Below, in pieces: positions 44,977 through 54,132 of a stretch of DNA of 64,000 bases. Under the pieces are notes generated by a model, which worked only from the letters and a program-made list of their open reading frames with translations, was not told where the DNA came from and did no database searches. Every line of letters starts with the position of its first letter. Position 1 is the first letter of the stretch. Source of the stretch: Phaeobacter sp. 11ANDIMAR09 (GTDB lineage Bacteria > Pseudomonadota > Alphaproteobacteria > Rhodobacterales > Rhodobacteraceae); NCBI RefSeq assembly GCF_001294455.1, contig NZ_LIKT01000021.1, forward strand, positions 23,072-87,071, read 5' to 3'. The translations under genes were made by a program, and so were the position numbers.

Positions 44977-46497
44977 ATGAATATCGCGCAATGGCTGCAT
45001 CGGCAGGCGCAATCGGATGGCGCGCGTCCGGCCCTGTTTCTGGGGCTGGATTTGGTGGCCGATTATCAGGAATTTCATCAAAAAGCGGCCCGTCTGGCAG
45101 GCTGGCTGCTGGCGCAGGGCGTTGAGCCCGGCGATCGCATCGCCCTGTTCATGAAGAACTGCCCCGACTATCTGATCGCCCTCTACGGCATCTGGTACGC
45201 CGGGGCGGCGGCGGTGCCGATCAATGCCAAGCTGCATGGGCGCGAAGCCCAGTATATTTTGCAAGATTCCGGGGCCCGCATGGTCTTTGTCACCCCCGGT
45301 CTGGATCAGGCCCTGTCCGAGGTCGGGGTCAAGGCACAGGTCGTTTCGACCCAAACTGAGGCCTATGAGGCGCTGTTTCAGGCCGCTCCGGTGGCAGCTC
45401 CAGCTAGGCGTGACCCGCAGGATCTGGCCTGGCTGTTTTACACCTCGGGCACCACGGGTCAGCCAAAGGGGGTGCAGATCACCCATCGCATGCTGATGGC
45501 GGTTTCATTGAGCTATTTCGCGGATGTGGATGCGGCCACGGGCGCGGATCAGATCCTCTATGCCGCTCCGATGAGCCATGGGGCCGGGCTGTATAACATG
45601 CTGCATGTTCTGGTTGGTGCCGCCCATGTCTGCCCAGTTTCGGGCGGCTTTAACGAGATGGAGATCTTTGATCTGGCAGCGCATTTTACCCGGGTGCAGA
45701 TCTTTGCCGCGCCCACCATGGTCACCCGCATGACGGCCGTGGCCAAAGCCCAGGGGCGCACCGGCGCGGGGCTGCGCAGCGTGATCTATGCAGGTGGGCC
45801 AATGTATTTGGCCGATATCATCGAGGCCGAAGCGCATTTTGGCCCCATCTTTATCCAGATCTATGGCCAGGGCGAATGCCCGATGGGTATCACAGCGCTT
45901 ACGCGATCCGAGGTTTGCGACCGCAGCCATCCCGACTGGAAGGCACGTCTGGCCGGTGTGGGGCGGGCCCAAAGCGGGGTGGAGCTGCGGATCGGTTCGC
46001 CTGAGGGGAGGCCCCTGCCGGCAGGTGAGCTGGGCGAGATCATGGTGCGTGGCGATGCGGTGATGCCCGGCTATTGGAACAACCCCGAAGCGACCTCAGA
46101 AACCCTGAAAGAGGGCTGGCTTATGACTGGCGATATGGGGGTTCTGGATGCGGCGGGCTATCTGACCCTGCAGGACCGCTCCAAGGATCTGATCATCTCT
46201 GGCGGGTCCAATATCTACCCGCGCGAGGTAGAGGAGGTGCTGCTGATGCACCCTCTGGTGCAGGAGGTTTCGGTTGTGGGGCGCCCCCATGCGGATTGGG
46301 GCGAAGAGGTGGTGGCCTTTGTGGTTGGGCAGGCATCTGAGGCCGAGCTGGACGCGCTGTGTCGTGATCAGATTGCCCGCTTCAAGAGCCCCAAGGCCTT
46401 TGTCTTTGTTCAAGAGCTGCCCAAGAACAACTATGGCAAGGTCCTGAAGACCGAGCTGAGAGCGCGATTGGCGAAAGACGCTACCTCAGAACAATAG
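44977..46497 (+). CDS. AMP-dependent acyl-CoA synthetase
   Basis: 506 residues, ANL superfamily. The phosphate-binding loop is FYTSGTTGQPKGVQITH, A5 region IYGQGECPMGIT, A7 GWLMTGDMGVLD, A8 hinge DRSKDLIISGGSNIYPREVE, and the catalytic lysine lies in LPKNNYGKVLK. It activates a carboxylic acid to acyl-AMP then acyl-CoA; similarity is to medium/long-chain and dicarboxylate (malonyl-CoA-like) ligases and the substrate cannot be fixed. A GGAGGAGAT element precedes the start. It is close to a liv-type importer and a PAS-LuxR regulator. Confidence 0.9.
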   Translation: MNIAQWLHRQAQSDGARPALFLGLDLVADYQEFHQKAARLAGWLLAQGVEPGDRIALFMKNCPDYLIALYGIWYAGAAAVPINAKLHGREAQYILQDSGARMVFVTPGLDQALSEVGVKAQVVSTQTEAYEALFQAAPVAAPARRDPQDLAWLFYTSGTTGQPKGVQITHRMLMAVSLSYFADVDAATGADQILYAAPMSHGAGLYNMLHVLVGAAHVCPVSGGFNEMEIFDLAAHFTRVQIFAAPTMVTRMTAVAKAQGRTGAGLRSVIYAGGPMYLADIIEAEAHFGPIFIQIYGQGECPMGITALTRSEVCDRSHPDWKARLAGVGRAQSGVELRIGSPEGRPLPAGELGEIMVRGDAVMPGYWNNPEATSETLKEGWLMTGDMGVLDAAGYLTLQDRSKDLIISGGSNIYPREVEEVLLMHPLVQEVSVVGRPHADWGEEVVAFVVGQASEAELDALCRDQIARFKSPKAFVFVQELPKNNYGKVLKTELRARLAKDATSEQ

Positions 46498-46518
46498 GGC
46501 CTTGGGGAGGCTGTGCGG

Positions 46519-46540
46519 AGCCAGGCTGACCTGGCTTGTA
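46519..46540 (+). terminator. Terminator-like hairpin after the acyl-CoA synthetase gene
   Basis: 7-bp stem AGCCAGG / CCTGGCT with loop CTGA, then TGTA; 22 bases past the stop. The T-run is poor. Confidence 0.4.
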
Positions 46541-46613
46541 TTAACGGCCAAGTTGGCTAGGGTCTTGGTGTGGTTGTTATGACTGCACTATTTTCACCTT
46601 AGGGGGTATTACC

Positions 46614-46997
46614 ATGAAGCTACTTGTTGCGCTTTCCGTTTCCGCGGCGGTCTTGAGCACTGCCGCTTTGGCCGGGAGCTCATTTCAGAACACCTGCTCA
46701 AATTTCCAATTCTCGTATCTGGGCAGTGAGGCCGGGATTACGGCGACCTGCCTGCGTAGCGATGGCGAGGCCAATCAGACCAGCATCGTCATCCGTGGGA
46801 TCTCTAATCAAAATGGCATCTTGACCCATGATGGCGCGCCAAGCTCGTTCCAGCAAAGCTGTGGCAACATCGCATTGTTGAGCGACCTCAGGTCCGTGAC
46901 GCTGACGGCAAATTGCCGTGCCCCAAATGGCGAATTCCTCGAAACCTCGATCGAAATAGAAGGCATCTCCAATCAGAATGGGGTTCTGTCCTACTAG
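46614..46997 (+). CDS. Secreted CVNH (cyanovirin-N homology) domain protein
   Basis: 127 residues. The signal peptide is MKLLVALSVSAAVLSTAALA. The mature 107 residues form two tandem repeats with the CVNH pattern: SSFQNTCSNFQF, ATCLRSDGEANQTSIVIRG and ISNQNGILTHDG in the first half; SSFQQSCGNIAL, ANCRAPNGEFLETSIEIEG and ISNQNGVLSY in the second. Four cysteines (two per repeat) can make the two disulfides seen in cyanovirin-N. CVNH proteins bind high-mannose or other glycans. It is a free-standing domain with its own terminator; the ligand and location (periplasm or secreted) are unknown. Confidence 0.85.
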   Translation: MKLLVALSVSAAVLSTAALAGSSFQNTCSNFQFSYLGSEAGITATCLRSDGEANQTSIVIRGISNQNGILTHDGAPSSFQQSCGNIALLSDLRSVTLTANCRAPNGEFLETSIEIEGISNQNGVLSY

Positions 46998-47024
46998 CGC
47001 TCGATATTGAGCCAAGCAAAACTG

Positions 47025-47049
47025 AGGCGGCACATTGTGTCGCCTTTTT
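47025..47049 (+). terminator. Rho-independent terminator after the CVNH gene
   Basis: Hairpin starting AGGCGGCACA and closing TGTCGCCT (one G-T pair) followed by TTTT, 28 bases past the stop. Confidence 0.75.
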
Positions 47050-47063
47050 CGTGGTCTGCAATG

Positions 47064-47100
47064 AAAAAAAAAAGACCGGCGTCCCAAAGGGAGGCCGGTC
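47064..47100 (-). terminator. Rho-independent terminator of the liv-type operon
   Basis: Minus-strand stem GACCGGC / GCCGGTC with a 13-base loop and a run of ten T, 53 bases past the livF stop. Confidence 0.9.
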
Positions 47101-47153
47101 AGGGAGATGTTGCTTTAGGCTTTTGGCCCGCGCAACGGGGAGTGTTCTAAAAT

Positions 47154-47909
47154 TCAGATCGCCAGGTATTCGGCGCGCAGCTCGGCATTTTCCAGAACCT
47201 CAGCTGCGGTGCCGTCAAAGACGATGCCGCCGGTGTCCAGGATCACAGCGCGATCGGCCAGCTCCAGTGCCCGGACTGCGTTCTGTTCCACCAGAATGGT
47301 GGTCATGCCCTGTTCTTTGACGTGCATGAGTGTCTTTTCGATCTCATCCACGATCACCGGCGCGAGGCCTTCATAGGGTTCATCCAGCAGCAGCACCTTG
47401 ATATCGCGGGCCAGAGCGCGGGCGATGGCCAGCATTTGCTGTTCGCCACCTGACAGGGTCACGCCCTCTTGCTTGCGACGCTCGCCCAGACGCGGGAACA
47501 GGTCATACAGACGGTCGATCGACCAGCCGATGGGCGGGGCAATCTGGGCCAGCTGCAGGTTTTCTTCAACCGTGAGCCCGGCAATGATGCGGCGATCTTC
47601 GGGCACCAGCCCCAGACCGGCGGCGGCTGCCTCGTGGCTCTCCATCAGGTGCAGCGGCTGGTGATCCAGCCAGATCTCCCCCTGGGTCACCATTGGGGAT
47701 CCTGTGCGGGCAATGGAGCGCAGGGTTGAGGTCTTGCCAGCGCCGTTGCGGCCCAGCAGTGCCAGGATTTCGCCCTCATGGACGTTAAAGTTGATGCCCT
47801 GCACGATATAGCTTTCGCCATAATAGGCATGCATGTCCCAGACCGACAGAAAGGCCGGCGCGGTGGTCGCCTGGTTGGCGTTCTTGGAGAAGTCGGGTTT
47901 GACGTTCAT
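47154..47909 (-). CDS. livF: Branched-chain-amino-acid-type ABC transporter ATPase LivF
   Basis: 251 residues. ABC ATPase with Walker A LLGRNGAGKTSTL, signature LSGGEQQMLAIARALA, Walker B KVLLLDEPYEGLAP. The short form without the extra C-terminal LivG segment and the opening MHAYYGESYIVQGI fit LivF. It powers uptake with LivG through LivH/LivM. Last gene of the operon, followed by a strong terminator. The N-terminal 20 residues before the domain are longer than usual. Confidence 0.92.
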   Translation of the reverse strand: MNVKPDFSKNANQATTAPAFLSVWDMHAYYGESYIVQGINFNVHEGEILALLGRNGAGKTSTLRSIARTGSPMVTQGEIWLDHQPLHLMESHEAAAAGLGLVPEDRRIIAGLTVEENLQLAQIAPPIGWSIDRLYDLFPRLGERRKQEGVTLSGGEQQMLAIARALARDIKVLLLDEPYEGLAPVIVDEIEKTLMHVKEQGMTTILVEQNAVRALELADRAVILDTGGIVFDGTAAEVLENAELRAEYLAI

Positions 47910-47984
47910 CTGTCTTGTCCTTTCTTGCCCTGACCCATCCCGATGCAGGTTTGCCGCCTGTCGGGATGGGCCGGGAATGTCCGT

Positions 47985-48740
47985 TTACGCCGACTCGCCG
48001 AGATAGGCTTCGCGTACTTTTGGATTGCCACGGATGTTTTGCGGATCATCCTCGACCAGAGGTGTGCCCTGGGCCAGAACGGTGATCCGATCCGCAAGAG
48101 AGAACACCACATGCATGTCGTGCTCGATGATAGCGATGGTGATGTCGCGCTGCTCCTTGATCTCCTTCAGCAGATCAATGGTGTTGTTGGTATCGGCCCG
48201 CGCCATACCGGCGGTGGGTTCATCCAACAAGAGCAGGCGCGGTTCCTGAGACAGGCACATGCCGATCTCAAGGCGCCGTTTATCCCCGCGCGACATGGAG
48301 GCCGCGTGCATGTGCCGCTTGTCCGCCATGTTCATCTCTTCCAGCATGGCTTCGGCCTTTTCCAGCACATCTTTTTCGCTGGGAACCGAGGTGATCGCAT
48401 TCAGAGAGAACGCGCCATCCCGTTTGGCAAAGCAGGGGATCAGCATGTTTTCCAACACCGAGAGATCGCCAAAGATCTCAGGGGTTTGAAAGACGCGGCT
48501 GATGCCCATCTGGTTGATCTCATAGGGTTTGCGCCCCAGCACCGACTGCCCGTCGAACATTACTGATCCGGTATCCGGGATCAGCTTGCCCACGAGGCAG
48601 TTCAGCAGGGTTGATTTGCCCGCGCCATTGGGTCCGATAATGGCGTGGACGGTGTTTTCCTTGACGCTGAGATTGACATCTCCCAGCGCTTGCAGGCCAC
48701 CAAAGCGTTTGCCTACGTTTTTGACTTCAAGAATACCCAT
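47985..48740 (-). CDS. livG: Branched-chain-amino-acid-type ABC transporter ATPase LivG
   Basis: 251 residues from ATG 48740 with AAGGAGACGG before it. Walker A is IIGPNGAGKSTLLN, signature MSRGDKRRLEIGMCL (a variant of LSGGQ with SRGD), Walker B LLLLDEPTAGMARADT. The C-terminal segment ending VREAYLGE is typical of LivG. SRGDKRR in place of the canonical signature is seen in the urea/amide-type members of this family. It sits between livM and livF. Confidence 0.92.
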   Translation of the reverse strand: MGILEVKNVGKRFGGLQALGDVNLSVKENTVHAIIGPNGAGKSTLLNCLVGKLIPDTGSVMFDGQSVLGRKPYEINQMGISRVFQTPEIFGDLSVLENMLIPCFAKRDGAFSLNAITSVPSEKDVLEKAEAMLEEMNMADKRHMHAASMSRGDKRRLEIGMCLSQEPRLLLLDEPTAGMARADTNNTIDLLKEIKEQRDITIAIIEHDMHVVFSLADRITVLAQGTPLVEDDPQNIRGNPKVREAYLGESA

Positions 48741-48752
48741 CAATCCGTCTCC

Positions 48753-49955
48753 TTATTCCGCAGGGGTTTTTGTGGCAGAGGCGGAGTCGTCTTTGTTCTT
48801 GCGACCCTTCACCCATTTGGCGATGCGTTGACCACCTTCGACCAGACCACCCGGCAGGAAGACCACAACCAGCATGAACAGGATGCCCAGGGTCAGGTGC
48901 CAGCCCTTACCGATGAAGGGGTGAATGATGAAGACCACAAAGTCCTCGAGCCCGTCTGGCATAAAGCTGAACCAGCTGTGCAGAACGTGGTCGTTGATCT
49001 TGGAGAAGATGTTCTCGAAGTATTTGATGAAGCCAGCGCCCAGAACCGGACCAATCAGGGTGCCAGCACCGCCGAGAATGGTCATCAGAACCACTTCACC
49101 CGACGCGGTCCACTGCATACGCTCGGCGCCTGCAAGGGGGTCCATCGAGGCCATCAGACCACCCGCCAGACCCGCATACATGCCGGAAATCACAAAGGCC
49201 GCCAATGTGTAGGGCTTGGTGTTGAGGCCAGTATAGTTCATCCGTTGCTGGTTGGATTTAACAGCCCGCAGCATCATGCCAAAGGGCGAGCGGAAAATCC
49301 GGATCGACAGGTAAAAAGCCGCCAACAGGATCAAGGCACAAAGGTAGTAGCCGGCGTTGAACTGGAAGGCCCAGGGGCCAAGAGCCATTTCAAAGGTCGA
49401 CCGCATTTCCATGCCAAACAGGTTGGTCACGGGGATTGAACCGTCAGCCGTGGCCGATACGCCCAGAACGCGTGGGTCGTCCAGGGTGAGCTGCAGGCCG
49501 GTTTCGCCATTGGTGATCGGGGTGAGAACCGAATAGGCGAGGTTAAAGGACATCTGCGCAAAGGCCAGTGTCAGGATCGAAAAGTAGATGCCAGAGCGAC
49601 GCAGCGAGACAAAGCCGATGAGCAGCGCAAACAGGCCTGAGATCACCACCGAGAGCAGGATGGCAGGCACCACGTTCATGCTCAGAAGTTTGAACATCCA
49701 GACCGCAGAGTAGGACCCCACACCCAGGAAGGCGGCGTGACCAAAGGAGAGATAGCCGGTGAGGCCAAAGAGAATATTGAAACCGATGGCAAAGATGCCA
49801 AAGATCACAAAGCGTTGCATCAGATCCGGGTAGCCCGCGTTGAACTGCGCCATGGCGCTGTCGGTGGGGAAAGGATTGAGGATGAAGGGAGCGCAGAGCG
49901 TCAGTACAGCGACGACCAAGAGCAACCGAGTGTCTTTATTATCAAGTCCGAACAT
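48753..49955 (-). CDS. livM: Branched-chain-amino-acid-type ABC transporter permease LivM
   Basis: 400 residues with about ten helices. Family motif [20 protein letters not shown] follows helix 2, and [24 protein letters not shown] sequence plus the permease EAA-like region [19 protein letters not shown] are present. It has a long periplasmic insertion (about 130-190) and a charged C-terminal tail (about 375-400). It pairs with LivH to form the channel. The start is three bases after the livH stop. Confidence 0.92.
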   Translation of the reverse strand: MFGLDNKDTRLLLVVAVLTLCAPFILNPFPTDSAMAQFNAGYPDLMQRFVIFGIFAIGFNILFGLTGYLSFGHAAFLGVGSYSAVWMFKLLSMNVVPAILLSVVISGLFALLIGFVSLRRSGIYFSILTLAFAQMSFNLAYSVLTPITNGETGLQLTLDDPRVLGVSATADGSIPVTNLFGMEMRSTFEMALGPWAFQFNAGYYLCALILLAAFYLSIRIFRSPFGMMLRAVKSNQQRMNYTGLNTKPYTLAAFVISGMYAGLAGGLMASMDPLAGAERMQWTASGEVVLMTILGGAGTLIGPVLGAGFIKYFENIFSKINDHVLHSWFSFMPDGLEDFVVFIIHPFIGKGWHLTLGILFMLVVVFLPGGLVEGGQRIAKWVKGRKNKDDSASATKTPAE

Positions 49956-49958
49956 GTG

Positions 49959-50981
49959 TTATTCCTCCATCACACCTTTGCGGCCCATGAGACCCCGCGG
50001 ACGGGTGAGCAGAATGATGATCGCAACGACGTAGATGATGATTTGGTCGATACCGGGAAGGATAGATTTGATCTCGTTCATCGAGGCAAAGGCCTCAAGA
50101 ATTCCCAGCATGAAGCCGGCCAGAACGGCGCCGGGCAGGGAGCCCATACCGCCCACAACCACAACCACAAAGCTCAGCACCAGAAAGTCCATGCCCATGT
50201 GGTAATTGGGGGAGTTGATCGGCGTATACATGACCCCGGCAAGACCGGCGACGGCAGCGGCAATCCCAAACATGATGGTAAAGCGGCGGTCGATATTGAT
50301 GCCCAGCAATCCGACGGTCTCACGATCTGCCATGCCTGCGCGAACAACCATGCCAAAGGTGGTGAACTGCAAGAAGGAGAAGATGCCGCCGATGATGACA
50401 ACCGAGAAGAAGAAGTAGACGATCCGCCAGACCGGATAGAAAATCTCAGTCCCAAAGAGCGCGCCAACATTTGCAACGCCGCTCAAAGCCTCGGGGGAGG
50501 CGGTTTGAATTGGGTTGGCACCGTAGAAGTATTTGATCACTTCCTGCAAGACAATGGCGAGACCAAAGGTCACCAGGATCTGATCCGCGTGCTCACGCTT
50601 GTAAAAATGCTTGATCAGCCCGCGTTCCATGACAAATCCGATGAGGATCATGATCGGAATGGCAAAGAGGATGGCGATGGGCACTGCCCAGTCTATTATG
50701 GCGCCGCCCATTTCAGGACCGAACCAACTTTCCACATAGGATGTCTTTACTTTCAGCGGGTTGCCGAGGAAGTCCTTCTGGGTTTCGTCGACGACCTCGT
50801 AGCTGAGGTTGAGGATACGCTGCACGGTGACGGCACAGAAGGCGCCGATCATGAACAGGGCGCCATGCGCAAAGTTCACCACGCCCAGCGTGCCAAAAAT
50901 GAGTGTCAGGCCTAGCGCGATCAGCGCATAGGCAGAGCCTTTGTCCAGCCCGTTTAAAATTTGCAATAGGATTGCGTCCAT
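49959..50981 (-). CDS. livH: Branched-chain-amino-acid-type ABC transporter permease LivH
   Basis: 340 residues from ATG 50981 behind GGGTGGGG; a GTG nine bases earlier is less likely. The start MDAILLQILNGLDKGSAYAL and GLTLIFGTLGVVNFAHGALF are classic LivH. A periplasmic insertion (about 50-90) is larger than in E. coli LivH and like amide/urea-type permeases. It is separated from the binding-protein gene by 177 bases with a strong hairpin, allowing lower expression than the binding protein. Confidence 0.92.
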   Translation of the reverse strand: MDAILLQILNGLDKGSAYALIALGLTLIFGTLGVVNFAHGALFMIGAFCAVTVQRILNLSYEVVDETQKDFLGNPLKVKTSYVESWFGPEMGGAIIDWAVPIAILFAIPIMILIGFVMERGLIKHFYKREHADQILVTFGLAIVLQEVIKYFYGANPIQTASPEALSGVANVGALFGTEIFYPVWRIVYFFFSVVIIGGIFSFLQFTTFGMVVRAGMADRETVGLLGINIDRRFTIMFGIAAAVAGLAGVMYTPINSPNYHMGMDFLVLSFVVVVVGGMGSLPGAVLAGFMLGILEAFASMNEIKSILPGIDQIIIYVVAIIILLTRPRGLMGRKGVMEE

Positions 50982-51117
50982 AGTCCCCACCCTTGGGTTC
51001 TTCGATGTGGAAGTGGTGGATTCCGACCCTGCGAGGCCTCATGCCCCGTCTTAACGGCACGCCCCTACGGCCAAGGCCGCGGCAGGTGAAACCGGGATGT
51101 CAGAATAAAGATTAAGT

Positions 51118-51144
51118 GCCGGGCGCTAAGCGAGAGCGCCCGGC
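51118..51144 (-). terminator. Strong hairpin between the binding-protein gene and livH
   Basis: Perfect 10-bp stem GCCGGGCGCT / AGCGCCCGGC with a 7-base loop, 14 bases past the binding-protein stop. On the minus strand the tail is ACTTAATCTTTATT, not a clean T-run, so partial termination or 3'-end protection is likely. Confidence 0.6.
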
Positions 51145-51158
51145 TGAGGCGACCTGAC

Positions 51159-52505
51159 TTAGGCGCCGGAGTTACAGCTGCCCAATGCACCACCGGCAAA
51201 CATTGGGTGATCCGCAGGGTAAGTAACCTGTGCAGCAGGTGTGACTTCGACAACTTCAAGAAGGTCAAACTCGGACGTGGGGTTTTCTTTACCACGTACG
51301 ACCAGAACGTCTTTGAAGCACTGGTGATCTTCGCCACGATACAGTGTCTTACCGTTGCCCAGACCGTCGAACTCATAATCTTCCAGAGCTTCGACAACCG
51401 CGCATGGGTTAAAGGAACCCGCGCGCTGAACCGCATCTGCATAGAGCAATGTCTGGCAGTAAACGGTGTGCGCAGCCTGGCTGGGTGGGAAGCCATATTT
51501 TGTACCAAAGGAGCGCACAAAGGCCTGGCTGCCTTCGTCCTGCAGGGACCAGTGCCAGTTGGTGGAACCGTGGATGCCCTTAACGTTGGCACCCGCACCT
51601 TTCGCCATCAGACGCGAATAGAGCGGAACAACGATTTCGAAGTTCTTGCCATTCACGACCTTCTCACGCAGGCCAAACTGAACCGCGTTGGTCAGCGAGT
51701 TCACCATGTTGCCGCCGTAGTGGTTCAGAACCAGCACGTCCGCGCCGGAGTTCAGAACGGGCGCGATGTAGGACGAGAAGTCAGTGGCAGCCAGTGGGGT
51801 GCGCACTTTTTCCACGGTGTTCCAGCCGAGCGCTTCGGTTGCGGCCGCGATGGATTCTTCCTGCGTCCAGCCCCAGGTGTAGTCGGCGGTCAGGTGGTAG
51901 GCGTTACGGTCGGTGCCATAGAGGTTCTTCAGCACGGGTGCCAGGGCAGCACCGGACATGTAACCGTTAAAGAAGTGACGGAATCCATTGGCTTTCTTAT
52001 CTTTACCGGTGGTGTCGTTGGAGTGTGTCAGACCAGCCATGAAGATCACGCCAGCTTCCTGGCACAGACCCTGAACAGCGATTGCCACACCGGAGGACGA
52101 GCCACCAGTGATCATGACCGCGCCGTCTTTTTCGATCATCGACTTGGCCGAAGCGCGGGCCGCATCAGATTTGGTCTGGGTGTCGCCGGTGACGAACTTG
52201 ACTTCTTTGCCCAGGATACCGTTGCCCTGCAACTCTTTGGACGAGAAGGTGTTCATCATGCCGCCGTCGCCGCCACCGTTCAGGTGCTCAACAGCCAGCT
52301 GATAGGCGCGCAGCTCGTCGGCGCCCTCATCGGCGTAGGGGCCGGTCTGGGGAACATTGAAACCCAGGGTTACCGAGCTGCCGGTTGGGTTATTGGTGAA
52401 CGCGGCTGCGGAAGACGCGGTGAAAATCGTTGGAAGCGCAAGGCCAGTGCCTGCGAGAGCGCCTGATTTCAGGACCCCGCGACGCGAGAATGCTGACTTG
52501 GACAT
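51159..52505 (-). CDS. Periplasmic substrate-binding protein of the liv-type ABC transporter
   Basis: 448 residues with a twin-arginine-type signal (AFSRRGVLKSGALAGTGLAL). Type 1 periplasmic binding fold: VTLGFNVPQTGPYADEGADE at the start, VMITGGSSSGVAIAVQGLCQ, and HLTADYTWGWTQEESIAAAT. Size and spacing are closer to the amide/urea (FmdD/UrtA) branch than to LivJ/K, so the substrate may be a small amide or organic nitrogen compound rather than leucine. GGGAGG precedes the start. First gene of the operon, divergent from the ScfR gene. Confidence 0.87.
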   Translation of the reverse strand: MSKSAFSRRGVLKSGALAGTGLALPTIFTASSAAAFTNNPTGSSVTLGFNVPQTGPYADEGADELRAYQLAVEHLNGGGDGGMMNTFSSKELQGNGILGKEVKFVTGDTQTKSDAARASAKSMIEKDGAVMITGGSSSGVAIAVQGLCQEAGVIFMAGLTHSNDTTGKDKKANGFRHFFNGYMSGAALAPVLKNLYGTDRNAYHLTADYTWGWTQEESIAAATEALGWNTVEKVRTPLAATDFSSYIAPVLNSGADVLVLNHYGGNMVNSLTNAVQFGLREKVVNGKNFEIVVPLYSRLMAKGAGANVKGIHGSTNWHWSLQDEGSQAFVRSFGTKYGFPPSQAAHTVYCQTLLYADAVQRAGSFNPCAVVEALEDYEFDGLGNGKTLYRGEDHQCFKDVLVVRGKENPTSEFDLLEVVEVTPAAQVTYPADHPMFAGGALGSCNSGA

Positions 52506-52567
52506 TTAATCCTCCCTTATGTGTAAAACGCTGAGCAGCTCCTCACTTCTGCCCAGGCGTCTGCACG

Positions 52568-52612
52568 TTTTGTGCAAAATCAGTATGGGAGGGACTTGTA
52601 AAATTGCGCAAT
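52568..52612. promoter_or_regulatory. Candidate ScfR operators in the divergent promoter region
   Basis: Two palindromes lie in this AT-rich stretch: TTTTGTGCAAAA (52568-52579) and ATTGCGCAAT (52603-52612). They resemble the TTTGCAAA-type sites I recall for PccR, a ScfR-family regulator of Rhodobacter sphaeroides. Confidence 0.35.
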
Positions 52613-52738
52613 AAAACCCTTGAAATGATCATCTATTCTGTAAACAAATGCACAGTATGCGATGGGGTTCTGTAAAGTTTCTTATGTTGCGGCGCAGAAA
52701 GTCTTTGAAAAGTTAGAGTTTTGACAGGGGGGCAACTC

Positions 52739-54037
52739 ATGGCACGCGACACGTTGACAGGCAGCCGTATTCGGGAACGTCGTTTGATGCTTGGTATTCG
52801 CCAGGCGGAACTGGCGCGCAAGGCCGGTATCTCGGCCTCCTACCTCAATCTGATCGAACACAATCGCCGCAGAATCGGCGGCAAATTGCTTGTCGATCTG
52901 GCGCAGGTTCTGGGAGTGGAGCCCTCGATGCTGACCGAGGGGGCTGAGGCCGCCTTGATCGCGGCGCTGCGCGAGGCAGCAGCGGATGCGGGGCCAAAGG
53001 TGGCCGAGCTTGACCGTACCGATGAATTCGCCGGTCGTTTTCCCGGCTGGGCCGAGGTCCTGGCCAGCAATCATCAGCGCATCACCCGGTTGGAGCGCAC
53101 GGTTGAAACCCTGTCGGACCGGCTGACCCATGACCCGCATCTTGCCGCCTCGTTGCACGAAGTGCTGTCCACCGCGGCTGCGATCCGATCCACGGCCTCG
53201 ATCCTGGCGGAAACCGGCGAGCTGGAGGCGGAATGGCGCGATCGGTTTCACAATAACCTGAATGAAGACTCTTTACGGCTGGCCGAAAGCAGCCGCGCAC
53301 TGGTGAATTTTCTTGATGAAAGTGATAGCAGCGCCGAACGGCGCGGGGTGCCGCAGGAAGAGGCCGAGGAGTTCTTTCTGTCGCACGGCTATCACTTTCC
53401 GGAACTGGAGCAGGGGAACACGGACCCCAAAACGCTGATAGCCGCAGCGCCGCAGCTGGTGAGCGAGGCCTCCCGCATGATTGCCCGCGGGGCGCTTGAG
53501 CAATATCAGAGCGACGCGCAGCAAATGCCGCTCAAAGAGGTGGCGCGGATCATACAGTCCGAAGGGGTGGATCCTTCGGCCTTGGCGCTGCGGTTTAGTG
53601 TCACGCTGCCTGTGGTTCTGCGTCGTCTGGGGGTTTTGCCCGTTGATATTCTGGGACAAGAGGCGGGGCTGGTTGTTTGTGATGTCTCGGGTTCGATCCT
53701 GTTTCGCAAACCCGTGGCCGGATTTGCCCTGCCGCGATTTGGCGCCTCCTGTCCGCTCTGGCCTGTCTACACGGCCCTGCAACGGCCTGACGTGCCATTG
53801 CGGCGCAATGTGGTGCAGCAGGGGCGCAGCGCTCTGGGGTTTGAATGCCTGGCAGTGGCATGGAACCAGGTGCCTGGCTCCTTTGAGCGAGATCCGCTTT
53901 ATCACGCGGTCATGTTGATTTTGCCGCAGCGCGATGTCCCGGCAGAGGCGCAGCCGGTGGGGGCCAGCTGCCGGATCTGCCCCCGCAAGGCCTGTGAAGC
54001 GCGACGTGAGCCCTCGATCCTGAAGGAAGAGTTTTGA
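52739..54037 (+). CDS. Short-chain fatty acyl-CoA regulator (ScfR family, XRE helix-turn-helix)
   Basis: 432 residues from ATG 52739 behind AGGGGGGC. The XRE domain is near residues 5-60 (RRLMLGIRQAELARKAGISA, YLNLIEHNRRRIGG). The long C-terminal part has the ScfR (DUF2083) end with LPRFGASCPLWPVYTALQRP and a cysteine motif SCRICPRKACEARREP. In actinobacteria and Rhodobacter, relatives RamB and PccR sense acetyl- or propionyl-CoA and control the glyoxylate or propionate genes. Its target here is unknown; it may regulate itself or the divergent importer. Confidence 0.88.
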   Translation: MARDTLTGSRIRERRLMLGIRQAELARKAGISASYLNLIEHNRRRIGGKLLVDLAQVLGVEPSMLTEGAEAALIAALREAAADAGPKVAELDRTDEFAGRFPGWAEVLASNHQRITRLERTVETLSDRLTHDPHLAASLHEVLSTAAAIRSTASILAETGELEAEWRDRFHNNLNEDSLRLAESSRALVNFLDESDSSAERRGVPQEEAEEFFLSHGYHFPELEQGNTDPKTLIAAAPQLVSEASRMIARGALEQYQSDAQQMPLKEVARIIQSEGVDPSALALRFSVTLPVVLRRLGVLPVDILGQEAGLVVCDVSGSILFRKPVAGFALPRFGASCPLWPVYTALQRPDVPLRRNVVQQGRSALGFECLAVAWNQVPGSFERDPLYHAVMLILPQRDVPAEAQPVGASCRICPRKACEARREPSILKEEF

Positions 54038-54132
54038 CAGGTGCGGGCGCGCGAGGGTAGTCTGGGGCGGGATGAGAACGTGGCCACAGGCAAAACTGTC
54101 TGACGCAGCCGCGCTGGGAGGAATATCTGCCA

